This document shows, one piece after another, positions 45,022 through 57,141 of a DNA stretch of 64,000 bases. The stretch is taken from assembly GCA_030280995.1 (NCBI GenBank), contig JASXTE010000008.1, forward strand, positions 16,444,212 through 16,508,211, written 5' to 3'. Source of the DNA: Hemileia vastatrix (taxonomy: Eukaryota > Basidiomycota > Pucciniomycetes > Pucciniales > Zaghouaniaceae). Position numbers and translations under genes: made by a program. Each line of letters opens with the position of its first letter. Position 1 is the first letter of the stretch. The notes beneath the pieces are model-generated. The model did no database searches, had not been told where the DNA came from, and saw only the letters and a program-made list of their open reading frames with translations.

Positions 45022-45320
45022 GTTTTAATGCTTGAATTGAAGTTGAAGTCACATGCCAAAAAGACACAGTGTCTTTTCAAGCATATGACTTGAATTGTGA
45101 TTGAAGTCACATGCCAAAAAGACGCTGCGTCTTTTCAAGCACAAGGCTGGAACCCGATTCCTCACTGCAAGTTGTTAGATGGACCACAAGAAATATAATT
45201 CTGCAAAAATTTGTGGTCCATCTGGCAACTTTCACTTGAGGGATTGGAATCAAGTCATGTGCTTGAAAAGATGCTGAATCTTTTTGGCACATGACTTGAT
45301 TGTTATTCAAGCATTAAAAC
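45022..45320. mobile_element. 299-bp foldback (MITE-like) element
   Basis: The outer ends GTTTTAATGCTTGAAT and its complement are exact for 16 bp, and the arms pair almost to the centre, where AGATGGACCACAA pairs exactly with its complement (13 bp) around a 21-nt loop. The left arm carries an extra tandem copy of a 57-bp unit. Inside are small palindromes AAAAGACAC-A-GTGTCTTTT and AAAAGACGC-T-GCGTCTTTT. No coding capacity and no clear target duplication. Confidence 0.75.
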
Positions 45321-47714
45321 AATCAAAAAAAATCAAAACAATGCCAAAAAAAAATATTAGGTCTAAAATATTGAAAAAATTCACAGAGAATTCAAAAAAA
45401 TTCACAAGATCACAAAATCATTTAAAAGACATCAAAAATCTTATTTTTTTTAGAAAAAAATTCCAAAAAATTTAACTAAATTATAAAATTTATAAAAAGT
45501 GTCTAAACATTAATAATAACATTTTTAAAAAAAAGTTACATCAAAAGAAGGCACACAGCATCCATTTTTTTAAGACATGAAATTTTGAAGAATGATAAAA
45601 CATTTATGAAAACTATAGGTTATAGTAACTTTTTCTCCAAAATAACTTCTTTATATATTTCTTATGGAATAATGAGCAAGTATGTGCTTCATAAATTAAA
45701 AATGAAAAAAAATATATGATTATGAGGTATCATGGGAAGGAAAAAAGCAACAATGAGTGCTAAGTATGACAAAAAAATTTATTTCATGAACAAATCAAGA
45801 TAGTAAAAACTGAAGGAAGGATGTCAGTTTCTTTTGATAAAACTTAGACATTTTTAATAAGACTAAGTTGACACATTGTCAGCCCTTTCTTAGCCTCAAG
45901 TCAGGCCTGGTGGGGCCCCAGGGGGTGAAAAAAGCGCTAATAAAAAATTTACACAGGATAAAAAAGGGCCAAAATGTAAGTATTTATGGAGCTAGACAAA
46001 GTTTTCCTTTTTTTTTCTGTTATTATTTTTATTTTATTTCATTTTTATATAAAGGAAGTTATTTTGTAAAATTTTAATCTACATTGTTTAAAATCACACT
46101 TTTATAAACTAAACATGTGTTTGATTATTCATGGTGACTTTGTAATAGGATAACATGATATATTTCATAAAAAAATATTTCTGGGATGTTAAAAAAATGG
46201 AAAAAATAAATTTGAGAATTTAAAAAAATTGATAATTTCATTTAAATCTATTAGTATTTAAATTATTTCATTCAATAATATCAAGTTTATGTCTTCAACT
46301 TCTGGTACATCATGGATAAAAATCTTTCCAATTTACATCTGATAAATGGATTTCATTAGATAATGTAAAATCTTAATACTATGGTGCTAAAAGGAAATCA
46401 AAATTAAATTGAAAATATTTTTGAATAAGAGTTTGTAATTATTCAGGCTGAATGAAGTAGCACCTTCAATTTCACCTCTGGAAGAACATTTTTTCATGTT
46501 AATTGTGGATGAAATTTTTTTTTCATCCTGAAAAAATACATTGACATATAAATTTCAGATATGAAAATGTATTCAAATTTTTAAATATTATTTGCTTTTG
46601 ATATATTATTTACACTTAGTTTTTTATTATGAGAAAAAAAATTGGCACCTGCTAGAAGGTCCATATTATTTCCTGAAGTATAGAAGTTCAGTTGGGGGGA
46701 GACACCTTCTAGAATGTAAGATAACTTATTTTAGATGAATATTGTTATATATACAGAAAATTCCATCCCAAATATGTTATTCATTAAAAAAATAATTCAT
46801 GTATGTGAAAAATACTTCCAAAAAATTTACCTGACTTTTTTCTTCAGTAATGTAAATTTGATTGGTTTTATAAATATGGGGGGTTTCTTTCCTTTGAAAT
46901 TTAGAATTTGCAGAACCTTTTTTAATGTCAATGGATGTGCAACTTATAGACATATTTTTTATGGAATATTAAATCAATTAGTTCAAAATATTAAAAATTT
47001 TCATGGATTAGTGAAAACACATTTCTCTATGCACATTTCTACTAGCTTCAATAATATAAAAATTATAGAAGCTATATCAAATTTCGATGTTGTAAGGGTT
47101 TATTAAAATTATAAAATATATTCCTATAATTATTTGGTAAATTTCATATTCCTCACAAATTGCAGCACTGATTTTTGGCTGCATATGGTTTCAAAAATCA
47201 ACCTAAATTTTAATCAAATCTGTTCTTCTTCTTCATGAAGATTAAGAAAATTTCTACTCATAAATCTATATGCATAAATGATGCTTTACCATTTCGATAT
47301 GTTTATTCAAATTTATCTTTCCAATAAGTATCTATCAATATTCAAATATTAAAAGCAGAGTAGCTTATAATGGAAAATGATATGAGTGAGGAGGGTTATT
47401 AAATGTAAATTCTTCCTTCAAATAAGATGAACCATTCAAACAAGCAATTAGTTACACCTTTGGAATTAGGCAAAAATACTATTTAAAATTTTCCAAGGTT
47501 TTTGGTTTAAATGAGGTATTTGAGTATTGAAATTTGCTTACCATTTTAAATCTCTGTTGAAAGAGTCACTGGTTAATCAGATTTCCAAATTATTCAAAAT
47601 CACTTTTGCAACTTTTGTCTGTACAAAGCTCAAATACTAAAAATAGGGTTGCTTGAAGATTACTTTATAGATTACTCTATGATTGCTTAAAAAGACTTGC
47701 CAACCAGTCATCTT
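45321..47714. other. Region without recognised genes
   Basis: Starts A-rich, then AT-rich. A 123-codon frame at 46735-47106 has the composition of random AT-rich DNA. 45890-45960 is locally GC-rich (GGTGGGGCCCCAGGGGG). Nothing is assignable. Confidence 0.4.
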
Positions 47715-49690
47715 TTTTTTCACCCTGTGAAAGTATTTTAAAGAATTATTATCTGTTAAAATTTGAAAAGGGATATTAAGAGTGAGAAGAAAAGAACACC
47801 ATTTTTTAAGACAATGAATAATTGCAACTCTTTATCATGAATTTTGTAATTTAACTCTGCTGCAAGAAATTTGCGTGATTCAAATGCAACAGAATGAAAC
47901 AAGTTTGTTTCAGGATTTAATTGGGATATAACCCCTGAAATAGCATAATCACTAGCATCTGTCTTGACAACTGTCAAGGCAGAAGGGTCAAAATGTTAAA
48001 TAATTGGAGCTGTGGTGAAGGCAGACTTCAATGCTTCAAATTCCTTTTATGCTGTATCAGTGAAATTAAATGGAATATCTTTTCTAAGAAGACAAGTGAG
48101 ATTTTTAATAGTTTTAGATTAATCTTTAATAAATCTTCTATAGAAATTTGCAAAACCTAAAAACCCTTGTAAGGATTTTACAGATTTTGTCTCTGGCCAT
48201 TCCAATATATTTTTAACTTTCCTATCATCCATAACAAAGCCTTCAGTGGATAATGTAAAACCTAGAAAATAAATAGACTTTAGGTGGAATTTGCACTTAG
48301 TTTTCTTGGCAAAAAGACCATGCTCTTGAAGATGATTGAGAACCTGTGGCCCATGTTCAATATCTTCCTTGAGGGTCTTTGAAAAAATTAAAATATCCTC
48401 TAAATAGAAAACAACAAATTGTTTGATGACATCATGAAAGATATCATTAACAAAAGTTTGAAAATTTGAGGGTGCATTACATAACCCAAAAGTCATAACA
48501 AAATATTCAAAGCAACCAAACCTAGTACACATTGCTGTTAAAGGTTCATGGCCTTCAGCAAAACATATAAGGTTGTAAGCACCTCTTAAATCAATTTTAG
48601 AGAAGAAGCTAGCACCACTAAATAAAGTAAAAATTAAAGACATAGGAGGAACTGGGTATGTGTTCTTCTTTTTCACTGCATTGAGTTTTTTATAATCAAT
48701 GCACAACCTAAGACTTCCATCTTTTTTATTAACAAATAGAACTGGAGAGCCAGTTGGGGATTTACTGGCTCAAATGAAAACTTTTGCCACATTCTCTGGA
48801 ATGTAGTCTCAAAGAACTTTAGATTAATCCTTTGATAGAGAGTAGACAGGACCTTCAGAAGGTAGTGAAACTACTAACTCTATTTGATGATTGTAGGGTC
48901 AATGAGTTGGTAGCTTGTTGGCCTTACGGACTGAAAATAAATCAAGGAAGTTGTGATAAAATTCCAGTAGAGTTGATTTAATGGTTTCAATATTGATTTG
49001 GTTGTACTCTTCATCATTGAAGAAGTCTTTCAATGATAGACCTGAATTTAAAGAGCAAGGATTTTTTACTCTGAGGCTGTTGAAAACCTCTTTGAGTGAG
49101 ATATCTGAGCTCGAAAGGTTAGCCAAATGCTCATTTAGAGAAAAATCAGATGGTTGAAAATCATCTGGCAGAGAGATGTCCTCTAGCAGGACTTGGTCAT
49201 ATGGGTTTTTTAACTCTTTATTAACCTGCATTGAAGAATCAGAAATATACTTAAAACAAGGGGTGATCAATCCCTCTGACCAATTAATATCAGGATTCCA
49301 ATGCATTAAAAAGTCATGGCCAAGAATGGTATTGTCCACCCTTGGGTCATCCAAGACTTTTAATTCCCACTCAAACAAAGGAAAATTTGGAAAGTTGAAA
49401 ATGCATAAAACTTTCTTACTAACCCAATACTTAGGTTCCTCTGATTCAACCAAATAAATTGGAATTTGATGGGTATTTACAAATGTCAGCTTAAGTTTTT
49501 TGGCAAAAGATAAACTGAAAAATGAAATTGAAGCTCCAGATTCAATATAACAACTGAAGGGTATATACTCTTTAAAAAGAATTAATCTCAAACGGTTAAT
49601 GGAAACTCTAGTCCTTAAGACATGGAGGCTCTGTGCACTGGGAGAAATAAAATATTTTTCTTTGCACACAAGTAAACTACTCTCTAGTTT
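47715..49690 (-). pseudogene. Gypsy-3 protease, RT and partial RNase H
   Basis: Pieces from 49669 downward: protease YIESGASISFFSL, with Glu in place of the catalytic Asp as in gypsy-1; RT from MCIDYKKLNAV, IDLRGAYNLI and FGLCNAPSNFQTF to YLEDILIF, where the usual YLDD has its first Asp changed to Glu; the connection FLGFANFYRRFIKD; and RNase H from [14 protein letters not shown] to KDKEL-like KIHDKEL. The frame breaks at several points and stops at the truncation. It cannot be functional. Confidence 0.8.
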
Positions 49691-49699
49691 TTTGACTCT

Positions 49700-50868
49700 G
49701 AACTTTTACCTTCCCTTTCTTTCAATTTCGAGAAATCTTCTAACTTGTGTTTACCCCCACAATACATACATAAACCATTATCTGTCCCCCTTTTACTTTC
49801 AGCTTCCTTTAATCTCCCTTTTGGATCCAATACCCTACTGATATCTTCAGGAGTAGAGCTTTTAGGTTTAGACTTTTCCTGTCCCTTATGACTGGGCTTG
49901 GATTTGGTTGGTTGGGAATGATTTTTTGAAGGAGGCCCTGATTTAAAATTTGAACCATGAGATTTTTGCGTGTGACCTCTTTTTGGAAGTCATCCTTGAT
50001 GCGTGCCATCAAGTTTGAGGGTCTTATCCATTAAGTCCATCAAACTCTCCATTTTATGCCTGTGAAGATTCAATTGATCCAGAATCCTCAAATGAAGTCC
50101 CTTTTTGAAATGATATTTGAGAGCAGCATCATTTCAACTAACTCGAGCTTGTAAAGCCCTTAAATTTGAGATGTACTCAGAAGCTTTGCCATTATTTCTC
50201 ATGAAAAGGAAATCAAGTTTAATCTCTGCATTTTCAGTTTCATTAGGGTCACCAAACAACATAAAAAGCTGGTCCTCAAGATTTTCCCAATTATTAATGA
50301 GTAATTGAGGTTCACTCAAAGAAAGAATGAGTAGATAAGGCTTGAACCACCATGATGCCTTTCCTGATAAATAAAAAGAGGCATAAATGACCTTGGAACA
50401 ATCCATACTAAAGGCTCAAGGGTCATTGTGGAATAGTAGCTTGCATGTCTTCAAGAAGGGACACAATCTGTTGTGATGCTCTCCATCAAATTTTTCTGGA
50501 GATTTCATCAAAGGAGTTTTGAATTTAGATCCTTCAGATGAGGCAGGATTAGTGAGGGTTTTAACCAGGAGTTTCATGAATTCCTCCAATGAAGCATTTG
50601 GACCAGAACTTGAAGATTGGCCTGAAGTTCCAGCATCTGGGGCTGATGGTGCCTTGTGCATGGTGTCCTCCCCTTCATCTTCTTCACTGGAGTCCTCAAA
50701 ATCCTGAGGAGTGTCCTCTAAAGATTGAATTGAATTTTTTCACTCCCTTACATCAAGCAGTTTGAGGGATTGAGTGTAAGAAACAGGATGTAATGAGGTT
50801 GGCCTATCCCTAGCGCAAGCTCTAGTAGTAGCGCCAATGGGAGGAGGTGAGCATTTAAAAGGCACCAT
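49700..50868 (-). pseudogene. Gypsy-3 Gag
   Basis: The start ATG at 50868-50866 is followed by the same N-terminal style as gypsy-1 (GATTRACARDRPT), a core with SPEKFDGEHHNRLCPFLKTC and LFGDPNETENAEIKLDF, and a zinc knuckle near 49760. There the last Cys is replaced (CMYCGGKHKLEDF), which should abolish zinc binding. Stops at about 50750, 50412, 50132 and 50000 break it. Confidence 0.75.
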
Positions 50869-50920
50869 ATTTAGATTTAGCACCTGAAAATCGTAATAGT
50901 ATAAAGAATGGGAGCTACAG

Positions 50921-50931
50921 AGAATTAAATT
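50921..50931 (-). promoter_or_regulatory. Primer-binding site of gypsy-3, self-priming type
   Basis: AATTTAATTCT on the minus strand, four bases from the LTR, matches (as complement) AGAATTAAATT in the gypsy-3 LTR at 51287-51277. Position and sequence agree with gypsy-1. Confidence 0.6.
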
Positions 50932-50935
50932 ATAC

Positions 50936-51724
50936 TTTCACCGGACAACCTACGCACAGGGTTGAGGGTGATCACAAGTAAGTGAGATAAAAGGGAAAGG
51001 AAATTAAAACTTTGAAGCACAGATTATTACTTCAAGGAAATGTTTCAAATATTTTTCAAAGTTATTTTTAATAGTTTGAGATAATCTTCAAATAATAATT
51101 AATGTATAATGTGAGTACACTAACTATTATGGTGAATCTCACAAAGGGTTTCAACTTAATAATCAAAGGGAAGATTTAATTATTTAGGATTTAATAAAAT
51201 TGATTATTAAGAGAGAAAAGGACAAATATAATAATAGCCTAATAAGAATTTCACTACTATCACAAATATATTTTATAATTTAATTCTAAAGAATTTCAAA
51301 CCAAAGTAACCCCCCTTTAAATATTCTATTCCTCCTCACGCTGACACATTAACCAACCAGCCACCATATTACACACAGACCCATTTAATCCACCAAAGTT
51401 CCCAGTTTCCAATCATCTAACCTTATAGCCCTTCTTTCCTTTTCCTATTTCCTAGGCCTCCTAATTACCCCTAGACCCCAAATTACCCCTTTTAAATATT
51501 TCCTCAACCTTAGCGCTAGACCTCATGTAGATTGCTTCTGTTTGAAAAGTATAAATGTCTTTAATTTTAGGATACTTTTAAATTTTGAATAGCGCAGCTA
51601 ATTCAAGAACACAATAGAATGTAATATTCCCATGGTGGCTTTTTGCGCATTGCTAGTGGAGTTAGAGCTTGAATAGTGGGGTAGTTGAGGTGCTTTTTCT
51701 TCAAGTCTCACATAAGATGTGACA
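50936..51724 (-). repeat. Gypsy-3 5' LTR
   Basis: 789 bp, related to the gypsy-1 LTR. The inner end reads TTTCACCGG where gypsy-1 has TGTCACCGG, so the terminal dinucleotide is mutated. The outer end is GATGTGACA. Confidence 0.8.
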
Positions 51725-51738
51725 GAATAAAATGATCA

Positions 51739-52905
51739 TTACAATTTTTTATTTGTGTTTATTTTCTGAAGAACACCCACCAGCCATTCCCTATAACTAA
51801 TAAGAGGCCCCCACCAGCTAAGCTGTTCATGTAAGTGCCAAGAGTAATGAATATTTGGCCAAATATTTAACCCCTTCCTCAATATTTCTGATTTTTTCAT
51901 GTTTCTGCCATATTTTTCTAAAAATGCTTTAGGCATATCTGGTGATAACTCCTTTGAAGCAATCATTTTTGTGCATTCAGAAATGGAAACAAAGTTTTGA
52001 ATTTGAAGTTTCTCTTCAAGTATCTGACCATCTATGAAAATTCTATCTAATATAGTATCAACCCAAGATATTGTTAAATAAACAGAAAACAAAGACATCC
52101 ATTCACATCCTTTCAACTTTCCATTTTTTGCTGTTCCAACTCCTTTTGGAAAAGAGACTATACTGGTTTGTAAAAAAACTTTACCAATTGCTTTCAGAAG
52201 TTTCTTGTGTCATTTTTTACTGTTGGCTCCAATAGTTATTCCACATAAAATATTTGTTTCACTTCCGCTGGAATCTTCTTCACTAGCTGAACCAAACACT
52301 GAATTAGGTTTTGACTTTGGGATTCTAGATTTAAAATCCCAACAATCTCAAAAATGATGAAAGAGTACTCCTTCATACCAGTTGTGAAGTACTCCAAGAA
52401 AAATATGGCTTACAGGATTTCAGTAGCAAAGATGATTAAGTTCTGACCACCTCACTCCATTTTCTTGAACCAATTTCAACTGTCCTGTCAAGGTGCATGC
52501 TTCTTTCCACTGATGCAAAACATTAAGAGTATTTTCTCTTTCCCAAGTTTCACCAAAATTCATTTTAATTATTTCTTACTTATTTATTTGGAACCAGGAG
52601 AAAAGGTTTGAGGAAGAATGGGAAGCAAAACCTCCAATTTTGTGAGTAGAAACTATATCCCCAACCAGAGCAGCCAATCTAGAAGTAACTGTCTGTCCAT
52701 GAGGAGACTCATAAGTTTTTATTTTGATTCCTTGATCCATTTCAATGAGTTTCTTGACCAAACGTCAAAGAGTTTTTCTAATTGTTACCATTTCTGGTTG
52801 ATTTGATTCTCTAATTATCCCAGCAAGAAATACATATTCACTCTTATAGCACATTGAAGGGGGCAGTTTGAGGCACTTCATTGACAAGAAACTAACTGAT
52901 ACTTA
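51739..52905 (-). pseudogene. CACTA/tnp2-type transposase remnant
   Basis: From 52905 downward: LPPSMCYKSEYVFLAGII, ESPHGQTVTSRLAALVGD, HKIGGFASHSSS, LGVLHNWYEGVLFHHF, KNGKLKGCEWMSLFSVYL and HYSWHLHEQLSWWGPLISY, ending at LQKINTNKKL against the gypsy-3 LTR. These blocks and their order fit the tnp2-like (Transposase_21/Plavaka) proteins abundant in rust fungi. The HNWYEGVL block corresponds to the family's conserved DxMH..LxGV segment. Stops near 52745, 52347 and 52213 break it. The rest of the gene beyond the LTR is not in place, so it was probably disrupted by that insertion. Confidence 0.7.
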
Positions 52906-53006
52906 TTTTCCTGAAATTTTATTTTGATAAAGGTTGCACAAATCCACAAATAGTGATAAAACTAAGTGAAGAGTTCTTTTTTATTGATTATATTAATCAC
53001 TATATT

Positions 53007-53457
53007 AGGGGGTATCAATGTTCAGGGATCCGTAATTAATTTAATTGCGGATAAAAATCCTTATACCCCAATTATCTTCCGCAATTATTTTTTCTAATAA
53101 TTGGGTTATTAAAAATTTTACATGTCAATGTTCACCTCTTATCCAACATTTATCTACTCAATTTTTCATAGCCACATCTTGGTCAACTTTCTGTCATAAC
53201 CACATGTTGCACAACTTTCTGCCATAACCACATCTTAGACTACTCTCTGGATATGCCTCATGGATGTGATGAGTTTGGGATCAGTAATTAGGAATGGAAA
53301 TTGGGGTATAAGAGGCAGGATAATGCATTATTGTGGATTCGTTATCCACTAGCCCCGGGGCTAGTGGATAAGAATCTTCCACAATTAATAATGTTTGATA
53401 CTGGGAAAAAAAAATTCCTGACCCCTAATTGCAGATCCCTGAACATTGATAACCCCT
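53007..53457. mobile_element. 451-bp MITE with Harbinger-type ends
   Basis: AGGGGGTATCAATGTTCAGGG at the left is matched by the reverse complement of the right end with small differences, and ATT flanks both sides (53004-53006 and 53458-53460). The termini and 3-bp duplication agree with Harbinger A and B. It has no coding capacity. A perfect 30-bp palindrome lies at 53342-53371. Confidence 0.85.
53342..53371. repeat. Perfect 30-bp palindrome inside the MITE
   Basis: Arms of 15 bp, TTATCCACTAGCCCC and its complement, with no spacer. Imperfect symmetry continues outward on both sides (ATTGTGGATTCG and GAATCTTCCACAAT). Confidence 0.9.
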
Positions 53458-53460
53458 ATT

Positions 53461-55845
53461 TTTATAAGCTTTTGATTGCAGATAATCTTGAAAATTCCCA
53501 TCCTTCAATTCAGACATGGAGCTGGTCCATTAGTCAATTTTTTTTCAAGATTGGATAAACCAAGTAGCCATGTTATCCAATTTTCAAAATCTTGAATGAG
53601 AAAGGAACTTTTTGGACTCAGAGAAAGTGAATTTTTGTTTTTCAGAGAAATAGTTGGCTCATTGTTGATAAAGGTTGTAGATCTGGTAGCATGAGTGCCA
53701 CATTGAAAAAGGTTCTCATTACAAACAGCAGATCCTCTAGTGATTTGGAAGCCACAATTATTGGAAGCAGTATTAGGATGATACAAGGAATAACATCTTG
53801 CACAGCAGATAAATTTTTGAAGCTTAATATTAAGTTTTATTCTGGCTGTAATAGTGCAGATGTGTTTTGGAAGTCAAGACTCAAAGTCTATTTTGGGTGG
53901 CAATTGGCAGAATCTATTGATAATGTAAGTGATGCATAAAATAATTTGGTTCATGGTCTTATTACTGATGCCACATGAAAGATGCAACCACACAATAAAT
54001 CCTAGGATAAAACCTAAGAAGAAAATAATTGGTTTGAGTCACCCCAAAATTTTAAAATGAAATTAGAAATTATTGCTTAGTGATAATGATGACTCATAGT
54101 TTTTTTCAGAGTTTTTGAAAGACTCAGAGACACTCTCCAAACCAGAAGATATTGAAAAAGTTGAGATATTGACTGCAGTTTTGGACAATGACAAGGTAAG
54201 TTCTTGAAAAGTATGTATAAGATTGGATTCCATTTTTTGGTGATCTCTCCAAGCTGTGTCACTTAAATAGTATCCCTTTGCTTCCTTTCCAGTTGGTCCA
54301 AGTATTTTACACTTAGTGCAGATTTAGAATTCACAAATTAACAAAGAGTTTCTTGGATTAGATTTGGTGTTATACATTGCACTTGCTGGAAGTAATAGAT
54401 TGGTATATGAAAGGAAGATGTATTGCTTAGGACATAAGATGACATTTAAAATTGCTTTTTCAGAAAATATTGAAATCAGTAGGTCTTAGTTGTGATATCA
54501 AAAATATAACACTGTCTAATTAAATATAAATTGAGATCTCATATTTTTTGAATTAAAGATATAATAGTAGCTAGTTACATAAAATAATATTCAATTTTTG
54601 TGTCATTAAAGATATTTACTTAGTTATTTGTAAATATATATAGTCTGTAGTTGCGGCCTACCCTACTCTTTGGTTCTTTCCAGATTTCTAAAACTTGACA
54701 CCATGTCACAGGTTATGGGTGGTACCTGTGGGCATTGAAATCCTTAGTGTTAGAAACACTATAATTCTAGTAGCCAAAAGACCCCCAGTGCATGTTTGAA
54801 AGAGACTCACCTAAATCCTGTGCTGGTAAATTTAAATTCACCTGAATCACTTGCTCAATTTCCAACCAGGAGCTTTGAAGCCTTAGTATAGACCCTCTTG
54901 AAACTTTTCTTTGTTTACCTACCACTTCCTGGGAAACATGTGCCCATTTTAATACATCTACCACCCAAGCCCCCACTCTCACTCCTATTCTGGCTACACC
55001 ACCCTCTTCATGTAATCCTCATCCCACAAGTCAATAAACCCCTATCTCTCCTACTTTGACTACCCCTAAACCCTTTTCTAAGTCATTATATCTACTTAAC
55101 ATTAAATTCAACTCCCCTTACTCTTCCAATATTAAGGCTCCTTTCCCATTTCTACTTCTTCTGATATTAAGGTTTCCCCCCACTGCTCCTTCTACTTCAG
55201 AAACCTTACCAGAGCCACTTGACCCTATTGATGATATCACTCTTGGAATAGTTGTTTTATTACTACATTCCACTCCTATAAAAAGCATTCCTGAATCATC
55301 ATCTACTGCACAGGGGAAATTGATTTCCCTATTCTGTTGCTCTATGCCTCCTCACATGGCAGTGTCTCAACCATCCATAAGTATGACAGAGGACCAGTGA
55401 ACCCTAAAAAGTGTGATTTAATTCACCAATTCAATCACCAATCTTGATTCTTCTAGCAACAACTACTCAATCTGGCACAGTAATGTGATGGAATTAATAA
55501 AAGACTTTGTTTGCATGTGAGCCTATGCAATGAATGATGAACCCAGTCAAAAAAAATTTGAAGACAGGGTAACTCACCTGATTCTCTTTCATTCACTTTC
55601 CCCAAATTTGTGCCATGAGATAACAACTGAATGGAAAGTGTGTCAAACATATCTTCACATTAGTAAAAAAATTTACTAGAACCAATCACACATCAATAAT
55701 GAAAGCTATTAGTTATTTGATTAATATGAAACAAACTCAATCTACATAACACAGTAAATATTTAGAAGCTTTCAATAAATACTTTGAGGAAATTGAACAA
55801 AAGGGTATTTTATTTGAACATAAAGTTTTAAAAGCTGTAATGTCC
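53461..55845. other. Unassigned region with an orphan exon
   Basis: No complete gene. 54111-54195 looks like an exon: TTTTTTTCAG before it, AAG then GTAAGT after it, and an open frame LKDSETLSKPEDIEKVEILT. A plus-strand frame at 53691-53939 (GSSIRMIQGITSCTADKFL) might be an earlier part. 55056-55400 is Pro/Ser/Leu-rich and may be chance. The host of these pieces was not recognised. Confidence 0.35.
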
Positions 55846-55850
55846 CATGC

Positions 55851-57027
55851 TGTCAGTACAGTCTAGTACATAAGTATGATATAATAGTGTTATTTTATGG
55901 TCCTACTACTTATTAATAAATGATTTAGTGATTAAACCTCAGGGGAAGATCAATAGAATAGTTATACTCAAATAAAACTCACAATACTTGGATTTAAATG
56001 CGTGCTAGTGGTGGAAAATAGAAGAATAAAATATAGTTATAGCTTTTATAAAGATAATATCAATTTATAAGGGCTTTATAATATATTTCTGAATGCTAAT
56101 ACTTGTATTGTAGTGTTTGTTTGAAGTTTAGTAATTGAATGATGATAATAAACCGTCAAAATCACTTCTTACTTATACCCAAATCCACTGGAGTGCACAG
56201 ACCTTCAATCCAGATGATGTCACTGCTATCCCCGGCAATTACAGCACTGTGAGGGCCCATCACCTCCCCATGGCGTCCACTTCAAGCAGTTTCAACACCC
56301 AGACCTCCAGTAAGGACCCTCCATCACTATTAATAATAACACAGAGTCATACCATAAATAGAAAACCCAGATAAAAGCGGATACCATAAAGAAACAGGTA
56401 AAATAAATGATCAAAAAGAGATTTAATGAAACTAAAAGCATATAAAGGAAACAAATAAAATGTCCAAGCCCCCAATAACATCCCCAAGCATCCACATTAA
56501 CCCAAAAACATCTTTCCAACCCATAAATCCGTGAATAACCATCCAAGGAAGTAATTTTAGTTGTCCAAACTGGGTGTATGCGCCTGATATAGGTGTCTAT
56601 GCTTCTGTAGGCGTTGTGAGTCCACTGATTTCGTCCATATGACCTAAAATAAGCAGAAAAACAAAGGTTATAGGCTATTAAGGGGCTAAAACCCACTTAT
56701 ATACCTAAATATACATAATATACTGCATATTTCACTGAATATGAGATTTATGTATACATATAAGCTTATGTATGTCAATAATTACTTCATATCACTTAAG
56801 ATAAGTATATTATGACTCCATTAACACCTTAATAAGTATTATTAGGCCATGGATAAGCTATTTAAACTATTATAAATTATATAATAGAATAATAATTATA
56901 TATATATATAATAAAATAATATATATTATTATTTTAACCTTATTTTTAAGATATAAGCTTAATCTAGTTAAGGTTATCTTATTTTAAGCATAAGAAATAC
57001 TCAGTCCTAAGGATATTTAGGCTGACA
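55851..57027 (-). repeat. Gypsy-2 copy 2, 3' LTR
   Basis: 1,177 bp from TGTCAGTACAG to GGCTGACA, homologous in reverse to the copy 1 LTRs. The purine tract (minus strand GGGTGAGGGAG) adjoins it at 57028-57038. Confidence 0.92.
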
Positions 57028-57141
57028 CTCCCTCACCCCAAAAAAAACAATAAAAAAAAAATGTTAAGACATTTTAATTAATCTTAAGGAATGAAATAAT
57101 AAAATAAAAATTTTTATAATACATATACTGAATGAACAGTA

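Larger units (their letters stand above)
47715..51724 (-). mobile_element. Gypsy-3: truncated chromovirus of the gypsy-1 family
   Basis: Contains the 5' LTR (50936-51724), primer site, Gag, protease, RT and part of RNase H on the minus strand. It ends inside RNase H near 47,715, so integrase, chromodomain and the 3' LTR are missing. The protein and LTR sequences are clearly related to gypsy-1 but diverged. It sits directly against a CACTA-type transposase remnant, which it probably interrupted. Confidence 0.85.

Noticed and set aside
46628..46716. Short inverted repeat CTAGAAGGT..ACCTTCTAG around a 46-nt or longer loop
   Set aside because: Nine-base arms with a long loop are weak evidence in this composition.
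46735..47106. 123-residue plus-strand ORF
   Set aside because: Composition (Phe, Ile, Asn, Lys) is that of random AT-rich DNA; no domain or splice context.
55056..55400. 114-residue Pro/Ser/Leu-rich ORF
   Set aside because: No recognisable motif, no intron or promoter support; left as unassigned.
55846..55850. CATGC beside gypsy-2 copy 2, the same pentamer as the gypsy-1 target duplication
   Set aside because: The right flank is outside the window, and one shared pentamer between unrelated insertions is likely chance.
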